A stretch of 45,394 nucleotides of DNA, taken from positions 1-45,394 of the forward strand of contig CAILYC010000015.1 in NCBI GenBank assembly GCA_903838355.1. The letters are read 5' to 3'. Shown here piece after piece: positions 25,550 to 34,779 of this stretch (within the stretch, counting starts at the first letter, position 1; every line of letters begins with the position of its first letter). Both the position numbers and the translations under genes were made by a program. This DNA comes from an uncultured Burkholderiales bacterium. Lineage in GTDB: Bacteria > Pseudomonadota > Gammaproteobacteria > Burkholderiales > Burkholderiaceae_C. Below the pieces are notes generated by a model that was not told where the DNA came from, searched no databases, and was given only the letters and a program-made list of their open reading frames with translations.

Positions 25550-27007
25550 TCAGTTCTGACTCATCTGCACAGCGTCGCGGTACTCCACAAACGAGCGGCC
25601 ACGCACCTCTTGGGCCCATTCCAAATAGGTTTGGTCATATTTGCTTTCGCGCAAAATATTTTTCGCCGTATCGCGTTGCTCCTTGGCCGACATGGTGTTC
25701 TTGCGCCGCTCCAAGACCTGAATCAAATGAACCCCAAACCGCGAGACCACAGGGTCGGAGATCTCCCCGATGTCCAAATGGTTCATCGCGTCTTCAAACT
25801 CGGGCACAAACACGCCCGCACCCGCCCAACCCAAGTCCCCCCCATTGGGGGCCGAGCCATCTTGGGAGAGCTCCTTGGCCACTTTGGAGAAATCCAACTC
25901 CGCGCGGTCCATCTGTTGCTTCAAAGCATAGAGGCGTGCGCGCAGTGCATTCACACCGGTTTGGGCCGTCGGCCTGAGCAAGATGTGGCGCACATGGGTT
26001 TGGTTGGAGGTGAACACCGAATTGTCTTGGGCGGTTTTAGAGACCAGTTTGATCAGGTGCAGGCCTGCGGGCGATCTCACGGGGCCCACCACGTCGCCTT
26101 CTTGCGCGAATTGAACGGCTTGCATGAAAAGTTCTGGGTAGCGTTGTGGGGGCTTGTCGCCCATCAAACCCCCGAGCTTGCGCTCGGGCCCTTGGGAGGC
26201 CACTTTGGCCAAGGCCGAAAAATCCTCTCCCGCCTTGAGGCGCGCGTTCAAGCCCGCGATCGTGTCCAAGGCCGCCTGCACCTCCTCGGGCTTGGGCTCT
26301 TCGGGCAAAGCAAGAAAGATTTGAGCCAACTCTAGCTTGGTGACGGTTTTGTTGAAGTCTTGCGCCTGTTCCTTCAAATATTGGTCAACCTCCAAGTCAG
26401 TGACTTTGATGCGAGGCGTGACCTCTTTTTCGCGCAAACGCTGCAAAATCAATTGGCTTTGCAAGTCCTCAAAAAACCGCTCTGGGTTGATCCCGGAAGA
26501 CGCCAATTTGCGCCGAAAGTCCTCCACACTCAAGTCGTTTCTGGAGGCGAGCGTGAGCTCGGCTTGTGTGACCTCGGAGGGGGGCACTTTGATGCCTTGT
26601 TCGCGCGCCCACTCAAGCTGAGCACGCTCCGAGATCACCCGCTCCAAGACTTGTTTGCTGAGCTCTTGGCGTGGCGGCACGGGCCCTTTGTTGACGGTGA
26701 GTTGCGCGAGCACTTGTTGCACCTGGGCATTGATTTCTTGGTTGGTGATGGGGTCGCTGTCGACCAAGGCCACGATGTAGTCCGACGATTGGGGCACAGA
26801 CGACGCCGTGTTCGCACGCGCTGGGCCAGACACTTTCGCCTCCCCGGGCGACAGCGCAGACAGACCCAACGCGTTGCCACGGGGCAGACCACTGCCATTG
26901 GGTTTGATGCCTTGGGCCCAACCGCCTTGGACCCACAAGCTCAGCACGAGCCCAGCCACACAAGGGCCAAACGCGCCCAAAAATCGCGAAAAATCCACTT
27001 TATTCAT
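25550..27007 (-). CDS. surA: Periplasmic chaperone and peptidyl-prolyl isomerase SurA
   Basis: Escorts unfolded outer-membrane proteins such as LptD to the BAM complex. The 485-aa product has a signal peptide with a hydrophobic core (about residues 8-31, ending near GWAQG), the SurA N-domain ([19 protein letters not shown] ...), and two parvulin-like PPIC domains (around [13 protein letters not shown] and [12 protein letters not shown]), then a short C-terminal helix. A Gly/Pro/Ala-rich linker of about 45 residues sits between the signal and the N-domain. I use the ATG at 27007; it overlaps the lptD stop by 8 bases, which suggests translational coupling. The TTG at 27016 would add three residues. 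Confidence 0.94.
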   Translation of the reverse strand: MNKVDFSRFLGAFGPCVAGLVLSLWVQGGWAQGIKPNGSGLPRGNALGLSALSPGEAKVSGPARANTASSVPQSSDYIVALVDSDPITNQEINAQVQQVLAQLTVNKGPVPPRQELSKQVLERVISERAQLEWAREQGIKVPPSEVTQAELTLASRNDLSVEDFRRKLASSGINPERFFEDLQSQLILQRLREKEVTPRIKVTDLEVDQYLKEQAQDFNKTVTKLELAQIFLALPEEPKPEEVQAALDTIAGLNARLKAGEDFSALAKVASQGPERKLGGLMGDKPPQRYPELFMQAVQFAQEGDVVGPVRSPAGLHLIKLVSKTAQDNSVFTSNQTHVRHILLRPTAQTGVNALRARLYALKQQMDRAELDFSKVAKELSQDGSAPNGGDLGWAGAGVFVPEFEDAMNHLDIGEISDPVVSRFGVHLIQVLERRKNTMSAKEQRDTAKNILRESKYDQTYLEWAQEVRGRSFVEYRDAVQMSQN

Positions 27008-29387
27008 AATTGCCAAAACGACTGGGGGAGTTAAAGGGGTCTCTGAGATTTTGATAACGAGGAATATTGTCTTTGAGGGTTTGCAGTGGGCTGATCCCCA
27101 CCCGGGTAAAGCCCACCAACTCCAATTGGAACATGATTCGCTGATTCATTTGATTGGCGCCAACTTGCAGCCTCTCAAACACCACGCGGCCCAACCAGCA
27201 ACCCGCATCGTACTCGAAACCCACTATGGAATTGACCACTGTGTGCTGTTGCAGGTCAAAGTTTAACCGACCCACGCTGAACCATTGATTTTGTCCCATG
27301 CCCTGACCCGCCCCCAAGTCCACCGCTCCCCCACCCCACAAGTCACTGAGCGGCCACTGCCAAGCCGTGTCAATGAGTTCACTGTTGACATCGCGCTGGA
27401 AGCTGTAGTAGCCGCTCAAGAGCCGGTAGTTGGACGGGTAGTAACGCGCGCCGAGCTTGGTTTGCATCGACTCATGCGTGTCGGGGCTGTACTGCAAGGT
27501 GGCATCTGTGGCAAGGTTTTTTTGCATATTCACACTCGCACCCAGCAACAAATCGGACACCCCTTTGTAGTTGCTTTTGAGGTCACTGGGCAAGACGACT
27601 TGGGTGGTGGCCAGGCGAAAGCGCTGGGCAATGCCAAAGCGTGCCATTTCTTCCCCCGTTTGTGGCGCAATCAGCCTGGAGGTCGTGCCAACGGTGAGCA
27701 ATCGGTCATCCGAGACGCGGTCGTAGCCGGAAAACGCATTCTCCGTGTAGACCGTTGAGAAATTGAAGTCATTGCGCCCCGTGTCATAAACGGGCAAGAA
27801 GTTTTGACTGCGGTAGGGTGTGTTGACAAAAAACACCCGCGGCTCTAGCGTCTGGATATAGTCCTTGCCCGACCAGTTGAAGTCTCTCTCGAGCACCGTG
27901 GTCGCGTCCAAGCTGAGGGTGGGCACGGTCACGTTGGCTTGCGACAAACCATTGGAGAGCAGTGGCGTGTCAAACTCATAAGCGCGACTCAAAACGCTCA
28001 CTTTGGGCGTGATGGTGACATAGCCCAAGTCAATGGGATAACTGGCCTTGGCCGACAGCATCGCACGCGCGCCATTGGGCTGACAATCGATCGTGCCGCT
28101 TTGGCAGGCCAAAACGCGGTTGGCCTGAAATTTGGTCATGTCGGTCTGAACCCCCACATTCCAGCCTTCCCATTGCGGGTTGTAGCGCGTGATCCATTGC
28201 GGCAGTCGATCAAACGGTGGGGTGATGGGCGCGGTCAAGTCTTGCAAAGTCTGCCACTTCAAACTCCTGAGCGTTGAGCTCCAAGGACCACCCACCCAAT
28301 TCATGGACACGTCCGTGGGCAGCAAGCGCTGGCTCAAGGGATTGCTCATTTGTGAGAAGTCTTTCCAGTAGTTGTCATCGCTCACTCGCTTGATATTCAA
28401 ATTGAGCCCAAGGTGTTCACCCAGCAACTCCATGCCGCCTTGGTGCGTTTCAGAAAACCCCCAACGCACCGAGTCCCTGAGCGTATCGTGCTGCATGTAG
28501 TCCAAATGCACCATCCCTTTGACCTCAGGGTTGACTTGCTCGAGATAGCGAAACTCGCCACCGACTTCGACACCGCGTTTACTCCAAGTCGTGGCCTGAA
28601 GGGTCGCGTCTCGATTGGGGGCAATGTTCCAGTAATAGGGCTGGGTGTACTCCAAGCCACCAATGCTGTCGAGGCCCATCGTGGGGGGCAAGAGACCGGA
28701 TTTGCGCTCCGAGCTCAGGGGGAAACTGATCTCGGGCACGGGCAGCAAGGGCATGCCCTTAAAGCTCAAGGAGGCGCCACTGGCCAAGCCCTCATTGGTC
28801 TCGTTGTTGATGTCGATTTTGCTGGCCCGCAAAATCCAATCCGGCAGCCAGCTCGGGCCCGGTTTGATTTGACACGTGGTGAAGGTGGCATTTTGCACCT
28901 GGGCGTGTTGCTCGTCGATGAAACGCATGCCAGAGGCGTCCCCATAGGCGTCGTTGCGAATGAGTTTGAAATGCGGTTGCGTGAAAAACCCCTCAAACGC
29001 ATCCACCTTGAGCTCAAGCAAGGGGCCTTCATAGACATTGCCCGCTTTGTTGATGCGCACAGCACCTTGGGCGCGCAGCAAATCTTGGACCGGGTCATAG
29101 TCGACCTCATCGGCTTTCAAGTGCATGTCACCACGCCTAAAGTCAACCTCGCCACTGAGGTGTGTGTTCAAATTGGTCTGCCCGCTCATGGCGTTGGCTT
29201 GAACAAAGGAGGGTTGCTCGCGTTTGGCCGAGTCGGGGATTTTTTCTTGAAGGAGCGAGCTCGCCTTGAACGCGAAGGTGGGTGGGGCTGGGAACAAGGC
29301 TGGGGGCGGCGTTTGCCCCCAAGCGAAAGCCCCGAGGGTGAGCAGCCAAGGCCCAAAGAAAAATTTCAATTCAATACACCCCAACAA
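27000..29387 (-). CDS. lptD: LPS-assembly outer-membrane protein LptD
   Basis: Beta-barrel that, with lipoprotein LptE, puts LPS into the outer leaflet of the outer membrane. The 795-aa frame has a hydrophobic signal segment (KFFFGPWLLTLGAFAWG), the LptA-like N-domain (HLKADEVDYDPVQDLLRAQG at about 111-130), and a long C-terminal barrel with many aromatic beta strands (for example ARYYPSNYRLLSGYYSF). Four cysteines for disulfides are seen, in TFTTCQIKPG, LACQSG, IDCQPNG and DAGCWLG. The start is uncertain: no ATG or GTG precedes the signal segment, so TTG at 29387, 29384 or 29369 must be used. The frame remains open upstream to 29522 through an arginine-rich repeat region. It is the first gene of lptD-surA-rsmA. 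Confidence 0.94.
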   Translation of the reverse strand: MLGCIELKFFFGPWLLTLGAFAWGQTPPPALFPAPPTFAFKASSLLQEKIPDSAKREQPSFVQANAMSGQTNLNTHLSGEVDFRRGDMHLKADEVDYDPVQDLLRAQGAVRINKAGNVYEGPLLELKVDAFEGFFTQPHFKLIRNDAYGDASGMRFIDEQHAQVQNATFTTCQIKPGPSWLPDWILRASKIDINNETNEGLASGASLSFKGMPLLPVPEISFPLSSERKSGLLPPTMGLDSIGGLEYTQPYYWNIAPNRDATLQATTWSKRGVEVGGEFRYLEQVNPEVKGMVHLDYMQHDTLRDSVRWGFSETHQGGMELLGEHLGLNLNIKRVSDDNYWKDFSQMSNPLSQRLLPTDVSMNWVGGPWSSTLRSLKWQTLQDLTAPITPPFDRLPQWITRYNPQWEGWNVGVQTDMTKFQANRVLACQSGTIDCQPNGARAMLSAKASYPIDLGYVTITPKVSVLSRAYEFDTPLLSNGLSQANVTVPTLSLDATTVLERDFNWSGKDYIQTLEPRVFFVNTPYRSQNFLPVYDTGRNDFNFSTVYTENAFSGYDRVSDDRLLTVGTTSRLIAPQTGEEMARFGIAQRFRLATTQVVLPSDLKSNYKGVSDLLLGASVNMQKNLATDATLQYSPDTHESMQTKLGARYYPSNYRLLSGYYSFQRDVNSELIDTAWQWPLSDLWGGGAVDLGAGQGMGQNQWFSVGRLNFDLQQHTVVNSIVGFEYDAGCWLGRVVFERLQVGANQMNQRIMFQLELVGFTRVGISPLQTLKDNIPRYQNLRDPFNSPSRFGNYE

Positions 29388-29391
29388 AGTG

Positions 29392-29415
29392 AGGTTTCGG
29401 GCAAGGTTTCGGGCA
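29392..29415. repeat. 12-bp direct duplication next to the lptD start
   Basis: AGGTTTCGGGCA occurs twice in tandem without mismatch, immediately upstream of the TTG start of lptD and in frame with it. Confidence 0.88.
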
Positions 29416-29433
29416 AAGTTTGACCTGGCCCAA

Positions 29434-29493
29434 CGGATGGCACTGCGAATGAACCTCCGGATGACCCTGCGGATGCCCCTACGGATGGCACTG
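29434..29493. repeat. Five-copy 12-bp tandem array upstream of lptD
   Basis: Units of the form CGGATGxCxCTG: 29434-29445, 29446-29457, 29458-29469, 29470-29481 and 29482-29493; first and last are identical. On the minus strand, in the lptD frame, they encode Ile-Arg-Arg-X repeats. On the plus strand one frame gives Leu-Arg-Met-X repeats. Confidence 0.9.
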
Positions 29494-29641
29494 GACGCGA
29501 CTGTCGAGCCAAGCGAGCGCCATCACGGGCGTTGAACACATTGCCGTTCGTCACCTCACACTCTCCCTTAGGGTATTTTTTGGACGCTTTGATGCACACT
29601 CTTTTTGACGCACCCAAAGCTTTGTAGAATTTGGATTATCC

Positions 29642-30880
29642 ATGACCTCTGACCGTTTGCCCACTGCCAACCCCCACACGCCCAGTCAGGGCGCGACGGC
29701 CCCCGCGCCTGGGACCCCTCAGGTGACGCAGCTTGAGGGGCAAAGCGCCATTGCACCCTCCCCCGACTGGACTGACCCCACCCGGCACGCTCAGTTTGAG
29801 CGCTGGTTGGCCGAGATAGGCCCACGCCACGCCCTCCTCCCCGAGAGTGTGCGCCTGGCCTCTTCGGATGCAAGCTTTCGGCGCTATTTCCGAGTGAACA
29901 CCCGTCAAGAGTCCCAAGCGAGCCTCATTATCATGGATGCGCCCCCGGCGCTCGAAGACGCCGCCGCCTTTGTGCGCTTGGCCGGCCTCTTTGCAAAGGC
30001 ACAGGTTTGGGTGCCCAAGGTGCTCGAGTGGCAACAAGAGCAGGGGTTTTTATTGCTCACGGACCTGGGCGCGCAAACCTTAATGCAGTCTTTTGTATTG
30101 CCAACTCAGGCGGCTTACAGCAACTTGGACAACCCGGTGAGCCTACCGAGCGAGGACACCCGCCGACTCTTTGGCCTGGCCTTGGATGCCTTGTTGGCAT
30201 GGCAATTGAGCAGCCGCCCAGGGGTCTTGCCCGACTACGACGAGGCCGTCTTGCGCCGCGAACTCTCGCTCTTTGATCAGTGGTACTTGAGCGCCCACAA
30301 AGGACTCACCACGCAAGCGCAGGCACAAACTTGGAGCGAACTGATGCTTCCGCATTACGCCTTGATTGTCAAACACAACTTGAGCACGCCCAGCGTTTTT
30401 GTGCACCGCGACTTCATGAGCCGCAACTTGATGATGCCCCAAGACCCGGACCTCCCCCGCTTGGGGGTGTTGGACTTTCAAGACAGCTTGTATGGCCCCA
30501 TCACCTATGACATTGCCAGCTTGATGCGAGACGCCTTCATCTCTTGGCCCGAAGAATTCATCTTGGACATCAGCATCCGCTATTGGGAAAAAGCGCGCCA
30601 AAGCGGCCTCTTGGACGCTGAAGGATTGTGGGGGGACTTTGGCGCGTTTTACCGTGAAGTCGAGTGGATGGCATTGCAACGCCACCTGAAAGTGGCCGGC
30701 ATCTTTGCCCGCTTGGGACTCAGAGACCACAAGCCCAAATACTTGGCCGACACACCCAGGTTCATCACTTACATCCGACAAACGTGCACACGTTACCGAG
30801 AACTCGGCCCTTTGCTCAAAATCATCGACCGCGTTGAGAACATCGAATCGGTGAGCGCTTGGTCCTATGGTCGCGCCTGA
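29642..30880 (+). CDS. amgK: Anomeric MurNAc/GlcNAc kinase AmgK
   Basis: Phosphorylates MurNAc at C1 in peptidoglycan recycling, giving the substrate of MurU. The 412-aa protein belongs to the aminoglycoside phosphotransferase (APH) family: catalytic loop VHRDFMSRNLM with Asp257 and Asn262, and the metal-binding LDFQDS with Asp278. The N-terminal 43 residues are Pro/Thr/Ala rich and absent in typical members (about 340 aa). It lies divergent from lptD as in other Burkholderiales. The expected next gene murU is not adjacent; rsmE follows by 49 bp. An unrelated APH-type kinase is possible but the lptD linkage favours AmgK. Confidence 0.87.
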   Translation: MTSDRLPTANPHTPSQGATAPAPGTPQVTQLEGQSAIAPSPDWTDPTRHAQFERWLAEIGPRHALLPESVRLASSDASFRRYFRVNTRQESQASLIIMDAPPALEDAAAFVRLAGLFAKAQVWVPKVLEWQQEQGFLLLTDLGAQTLMQSFVLPTQAAYSNLDNPVSLPSEDTRRLFGLALDALLAWQLSSRPGVLPDYDEAVLRRELSLFDQWYLSAHKGLTTQAQAQTWSELMLPHYALIVKHNLSTPSVFVHRDFMSRNLMMPQDPDLPRLGVLDFQDSLYGPITYDIASLMRDAFISWPEEFILDISIRYWEKARQSGLLDAEGLWGDFGAFYREVEWMALQRHLKVAGIFARLGLRDHKPKYLADTPRFITYIRQTCTRYRELGPLLKIIDRVENIESVSAWSYGRA

Positions 30881-30929
30881 ATAGCCCAACACCCCCCCCT
30901 TTCTCGCCTCACACCACACACCCGCCAAT

Positions 30930-31706
30930 ATGCCCCGCATCTACTGCTCTGAGCCCTTGCGGGCGCACGCCGCCATGGACTTGCCCGCCGATGCGGCCAA
31001 GCACTGTCAAGTGCTGCGCCTCCAACCCGAGGACCTCTTGACCTTGTTTGACGGATTGGGTGGCGAGTACGAGGCAAGCATCCTCTCGATGGGCCGCCAA
31101 ACCGTGCGTGTCCAGGTCCTCGCCCACCACCCCATGGAGCGAGAAAACAAACACCGGGTTCATTTGATCGTGGCCATGCCCGCCAACGAGCGCATGGACT
31201 GGTTGGTGGAAAAAGCCACCGAGCTTGGCGTACACCGCATCACCCCGGTCATGAGCACCAGATCGGTGCTGCGCTTGAGTGGAGAGCGGGCGAGCAAAAA
31301 ACAATCCCATTGGCGAGGGATTGCCTTGGCGGCCTGCGCGCAAAGTGCGCGCAACCGCATCCCCCACATCGATGTGCCCATCCCTCTTGAACCGTGCGTT
31401 TCTCGCCTGGGTGTGGCCGATCCAGACCCGTTTTGGAGAGACTCGCCTGTTGTCAAAAAGCTGCTCTCAACACGGCTGCTCGAGACCGAAGGCTCGCTCC
31501 AAGCACCGCCCGAACGCTTGGCCAGCACGCTCACCTTGGGTCAACCCCACCACATCCAAGTGGTGAGTGGACCCGAGGGGGGCTTTTCCTTGGATGAAGA
31601 GTTGCTGCTCCAAGGCCTAGGGTTTGAGCCCTCTTCCTTGGGGCCCAGGGTGCTCAGAGCGGAAACCGCGGCACTGGTGGCGCTCACGCTTTGGGGCAAC
31701 GCCTAG
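30930..31706 (+). CDS. rsmE: 16S rRNA (uracil1498-N3)-methyltransferase
   Basis: SPOUT-class methyltransferase for m3U1498 of 16S rRNA. The 258-aa protein has the N-terminal PUA-like part (MPRIYCSEPL ... HCQVLRLQPEDLLTLFDG), EKATELGVHRITP at about 94-106, and the knotted SAM-binding C-domain with SGPEGGFSLDEE and LGPRVLRAETA. There is no clear SD. It is convergent with hyi. Confidence 0.95.
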   Translation: MPRIYCSEPLRAHAAMDLPADAAKHCQVLRLQPEDLLTLFDGLGGEYEASILSMGRQTVRVQVLAHHPMERENKHRVHLIVAMPANERMDWLVEKATELGVHRITPVMSTRSVLRLSGERASKKQSHWRGIALAACAQSARNRIPHIDVPIPLEPCVSRLGVADPDPFWRDSPVVKKLLSTRLLETEGSLQAPPERLASTLTLGQPHHIQVVSGPEGGFSLDEELLLQGLGFEPSSLGPRVLRAETAALVALTLWGNA

Positions 31707-31724
31707 CAACGCCTAGCAGCGCCT
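31697..31724. repeat. 10-bp duplication over the rsmE stop codon
   Basis: CAACGCCTAG occurs twice in tandem (31697-31706 and 31707-31716), followed by a partial CAGCGCCT. The first copy ends in the TAG stop of rsmE. Confidence 0.88.
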
Positions 31725-31739
31725 TTGCTCAGGGCGCGA

Positions 31740-32663
31740 TCAGCGTGTCCTTTGCGCCGCGCGGTAGGGCGCCATCCAGGCCAATCCTCGGCGACTGCCC
31801 CCAGGACGAGAGCCCTCGCGCGGGCGGTACTCGCAGCCCACAAAGCCGTCCCAATCCCCGCTTAGCGTCAAACGGTCGAGCAGCTCAAACACGGCGGTGT
31901 AGTTCACCTCACCCAGATCGGGCTCATGGCGATCGGGGACACCTGCAATTTGCAAATGTGCCACACGCTTTGTGGGCAAATAGCACTCCATCATGCGGAT
32001 CAAGTCCCCTTGCGCGACTTGGGCATGGTACAGGTCCATCTGCACTTTCACATTGCTGGCCCCCAAGGTTTGCACGAATGCGTGGGCTTGCTCTTGCAAA
32101 TTGAGAAAATAGTGCGGCATGTCCCTGGCATTGATGGGTTCAATCAAAATGTCGATGCCCTCTTCTCGGGCCCAGTTTGCGGCCCGCTCCAAATTGCCCA
32201 AATAGGTCTGCGAGAGCACGCTCTCCACACTGGCATAGTGGTGGTGGGTGACGCCCGCGCCCAAAACGCAATCTTTTGGACGGGTGTCCAAGTACCAAAG
32301 CTCGGGGGGCACGGCGCCCGCCATCACATGGATTTGCCGACAACCGATGACTTGTGCGTACGCCAAGGCCAAGCGAACACCGGCCTCAAACTCGCGCTCC
32401 ATCCCCGGCAAACAGGCCGTGCCTCTTTGGCCTAGGTCCCAAGCGCGTTGGGCCTGTTCGGGCGTGAAGCCCCCTGGCGGAGCATTGAAGAGGGCTTGAA
32501 CCAGTCCATTGGCCCTGAGCGCTTGGCCCCAAACCGGGGCCTCGTGGGCATAGGGAAACAAGCACTCGACCGCTGCAAAACCATCTTCCTGCGCGGCTCG
32601 CATGCGCTCGAGCAAGTCCATTTCTGGGTACATCATGGTGAGGTTGGCAGCAAATTGGGGCAC
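31740..32663 (-). CDS. hyi: Hydroxypyruvate isomerase-like protein
   Basis: TIM-barrel isomerase expected to interconvert hydroxypyruvate and tartronate semialdehyde in glyoxylate use. The 307-aa protein has likely metal ligands Glu175 (LIEPIN), Asp210 (QMDLYHAQ), His236 (VAHLQIA) and Glu278 (GCEYRP). It is longer than typical Hyi (about 260 aa): an extra segment around residues 119-148 (with GVTHHHYAS) lies before the helix TYLGNLERAANWA, and the C-terminus is Arg/Gly rich. Related sugar isomerase/epimerase activities are possible. It follows ptsI by 72 bp, a spacer with a 9-bp repeat. The glycolate oxidase genes of the same pathway are 19 kb away. Confidence 0.85.
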   Translation of the reverse strand: MPQFAANLTMMYPEMDLLERMRAAQEDGFAAVECLFPYAHEAPVWGQALRANGLVQALFNAPPGGFTPEQAQRAWDLGQRGTACLPGMEREFEAGVRLALAYAQVIGCRQIHVMAGAVPPELWYLDTRPKDCVLGAGVTHHHYASVESVLSQTYLGNLERAANWAREEGIDILIEPINARDMPHYFLNLQEQAHAFVQTLGASNVKVQMDLYHAQVAQGDLIRMMECYLPTKRVAHLQIAGVPDRHEPDLGEVNYTAVFELLDRLTLSGDWDGFVGCEYRPREGSRPGGSRRGLAWMAPYRAAQRTR

Positions 32664-32711
32664 GGTGGAGCAGTCCTTTTGATGAAGAGAAAAAGCGGCA
32701 ATGTGGGCTAA

Positions 32712-32734
32712 GCGCGCAAGGCGCGCAAGGCGCG
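32712..32734. repeat. 9-bp tandem repeat between ptsI and hyi
   Basis: GCGCGCAAG occurs twice in tandem (32712-32720 and 32721-32729), followed by a partial third copy GCGCG. Confidence 0.8.
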
Positions 32735-32735
32735 T

Positions 32736-34508
32736 TTAGCGGCTTGGCACGGATTGCATCCACTGCAGCGGCTCAGGCGCATGAATGACGGCTTGCGCCC
32801 AGTCCTTGAGTTTGGAGATGTCGGTGCGTAAAATTTCTTGTTTCACGCTCAAGATTTGCGTGGGGTGCATGGAAAAACTCCTCAACCCCAAGCCCAGCAA
32901 CAAACGGGTCATTTGTGCGTCCCCCGCCATCTCCCCACACACGCTCACCCCCTTGCCCGCCGCCGTGGCCGCTTGGATGGTGTTGTCAATGAGCCCCAAC
33001 ACCGCCGGGTGCAAGGGGTCGTACAAATGCGCCACCGACTCATCGGCGCGGTCGATGGCCAAGGTGTACTGAATCAAATCGTTGGTGCCAATCGACAAAA
33101 AATCAAAGTGCTGAAGAAATAGCGGCAAGGTGAGTGCGGCCGCTGGCACCTCAATCATGGCGCCAAGTTTCATCGGCCCGTAAGGCACGCCGCGTGCATC
33201 GAGCTCGCTTCGCGCTTGGCGCAAGAGGGCCAAGGTTTGTTTGATCTCGCGCGCGTGCGCAAGCATGGGGATGAGCAAATTCACCTGGCCATGGGAAGAC
33301 GCGCGCAAAATAGCCCGCAATTGCGTGAGAAACATCGCCGGTTCTGACAAACTCCAGCGTATGGCCCTCAGCCCCAAGGCCGGGTTCAAATATTGGTCTT
33401 CTTTTTGCGAGCGGTCGAGCGGCTTGTCCGCACCAATGTCAATGGTGCGAATGGTGACGGGCAAGCCCTTCATGCCGTGCACCGCCTTCAAGTACGCCTC
33501 AAACTGCTGGTCCTCATTGGGCAACTCACCCTCGCGCCCCATGAACAAAAACTCACTTCGAAACAGACCCACCCCCACCGCACCCACGGCCACGGCCTGT
33601 GCAGTGTCCTCGGGCAGCTCGATGTTGGCCAAGAGCTCCACGCGCTGACCATCCAAACTGAGCGCCGGTGTGTGCCTCAGGCGTGAGAGACGCTCGCGCT
33701 CCAATTGCGCATGGCGTTGTTTAAACCCATACTCGGCCAAGATGATGGCCGATGGGTCCACGATCAAAACCCCTTGGTCCCCATCGATGATGACCCAGTC
33801 GTCTTGTTGGACCCAGTGACTCGCCCCCCGAGCGCCCACCACGGCCGGAATGTCCAAGCTTCTCGCCACGATGGCGGTGTGCGAGGTACGCCCGCCCACA
33901 TCGGTGACAAAACCGGCAAACACGCTTTGCTTGAATTGAATCATGTCGGCCGGCGACAAATCATGCGCCACCAAGACCAAGGGAACATCCACCTCATCGT
34001 CGAGCAAGAGCTCTTGCTGGCGCTGGCTGCCTGGGCGCGCTTGCGGCTCAATGGGCAGCGCATGCGGCAAACCCTTCATGCAACGCAATAGCCGCTCCAC
34101 CACCTGCTCCAAATCGGCCTTCCTTTCACGCAAATAGGGATCGGTCATTTCGTCGAACTGACGCGCCACAACCTCGAGCTGTGAGGTGAGTGCCCACTCC
34201 GCGTTGTACAAGCGCTCACTGATCCAGTGCTTGATGCCGTCCGAGAGCATTTCATCTTGCAAGAGCATCAAATGCACGTCCAGCATCGCGATGAGCTCCA
34301 CGGGTGAGTCCTTGGGCATGCTGTGCTGCAAAGCAAGGATCTCTTTGACCACCTCGTCACGGGCATTGGCCACACGGGCAATCTCTCGAGTGACCTGCTC
34401 GGGCGTGATCAAATAATGCGCCACATCCACGCGACTCGACGCCACCAAAACCGCACGCCCGATGGCAATGCCCCTGGCCACCGCAAAGCCGTGGATGGAA
34501 AACGTCAT
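32736..34508 (-). CDS. ptsI: PTS enzyme I (PEP-protein phosphotransferase)
   Basis: Takes phosphate from PEP and passes it to HPr. The 590-aa protein has the swivelling N-domain with phospho-His210 in GRTSHTAIVARSLDIPAVVG, and the PEP-binding TIM barrel with RTIDIGADKP, SIGTNDLIQYTLAIDR and the catalytic Cys in GVSVCGEMAGD. Length is normal. The order EIIA - HPr - EI on the minus strand with no EIIB or EIIC nearby matches the regulatory PTS of Betaproteobacteria. ptsH stops one base before its ATG, so the two are tightly coupled. Confidence 0.97.
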   Translation of the reverse strand: MTFSIHGFAVARGIAIGRAVLVASSRVDVAHYLITPEQVTREIARVANARDEVVKEILALQHSMPKDSPVELIAMLDVHLMLLQDEMLSDGIKHWISERLYNAEWALTSQLEVVARQFDEMTDPYLRERKADLEQVVERLLRCMKGLPHALPIEPQARPGSQRQQELLLDDEVDVPLVLVAHDLSPADMIQFKQSVFAGFVTDVGGRTSHTAIVARSLDIPAVVGARGASHWVQQDDWVIIDGDQGVLIVDPSAIILAEYGFKQRHAQLERERLSRLRHTPALSLDGQRVELLANIELPEDTAQAVAVGAVGVGLFRSEFLFMGREGELPNEDQQFEAYLKAVHGMKGLPVTIRTIDIGADKPLDRSQKEDQYLNPALGLRAIRWSLSEPAMFLTQLRAILRASSHGQVNLLIPMLAHAREIKQTLALLRQARSELDARGVPYGPMKLGAMIEVPAAALTLPLFLQHFDFLSIGTNDLIQYTLAIDRADESVAHLYDPLHPAVLGLIDNTIQAATAAGKGVSVCGEMAGDAQMTRLLLGLGLRSFSMHPTQILSVKQEILRTDISKLKDWAQAVIHAPEPLQWMQSVPSR

Positions 34509-34509
34509 C

Positions 34510-34779
34510 TCACTCGCCTTCGTCGAACTTGTTGGCCATCAGGGCCAAGAGCGCGTCCATGGCCTCTTGCTCTTGCTCCCCATCCGTTTGCAGCTCCAAG
34601 GTCACCCCCTGTGCCGCGGCGAGCATCATGACCCCCATGATGCTCTTGGCATTGACACGGCGCTCACCTCGGGTGAGCCACACCTCACACGGGAATGCGC
34701 TGGCGAGTTTGGTGAGCTTGGCTGAAGCCCTGGCGTGCAAACCGAGTTTATTGCTGATGGTCGTCTGGGTTTGGATCAT
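34510..34779 (-). CDS. ptsH: PTS phosphocarrier HPr
   Basis: Small carrier (89 aa) between enzyme I and EIIA. The active-site His15 lies in KLGLHARASAK and the regulatory Ser46 in NAKSIMGVMML, as in HPr proteins that are substrates of HprK. I use the ATG at 34779; the frame is open to 34842 but the extra 21 residues overlap the EIIA gene and are not HPr-like. The ptsH start overlaps the EIIA gene by 32 bases. Confidence 0.96.
   Translation of the reverse strand: MIQTQTTISNKLGLHARASAKLTKLASAFPCEVWLTRGERRVNAKSIMGVMMLAAAQGVTLELQTDGEQEQEAMDALLALMANKFDEGE

Larger units (their letters stand above)
29388..29641. promoter_or_regulatory. Divergent lptD/amgK spacer with 12-bp repeats
   Basis: 254 bp that must hold promoters for lptD and amgK. 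It contains two arrays of 12-bp repeats (29392-29415 and 29434-29493). No strong sigma70 match is seen on either strand. The lptD frame is open through both arrays up to a stop at 29523-29525. Confidence 0.5.

Noticed and set aside
29266..29535. Plus-strand open frame with Leu-Arg-Met repeats
   Set aside because: Largely antisense to the lptD signal region; the periodic peptide is explained by the 12-bp array.
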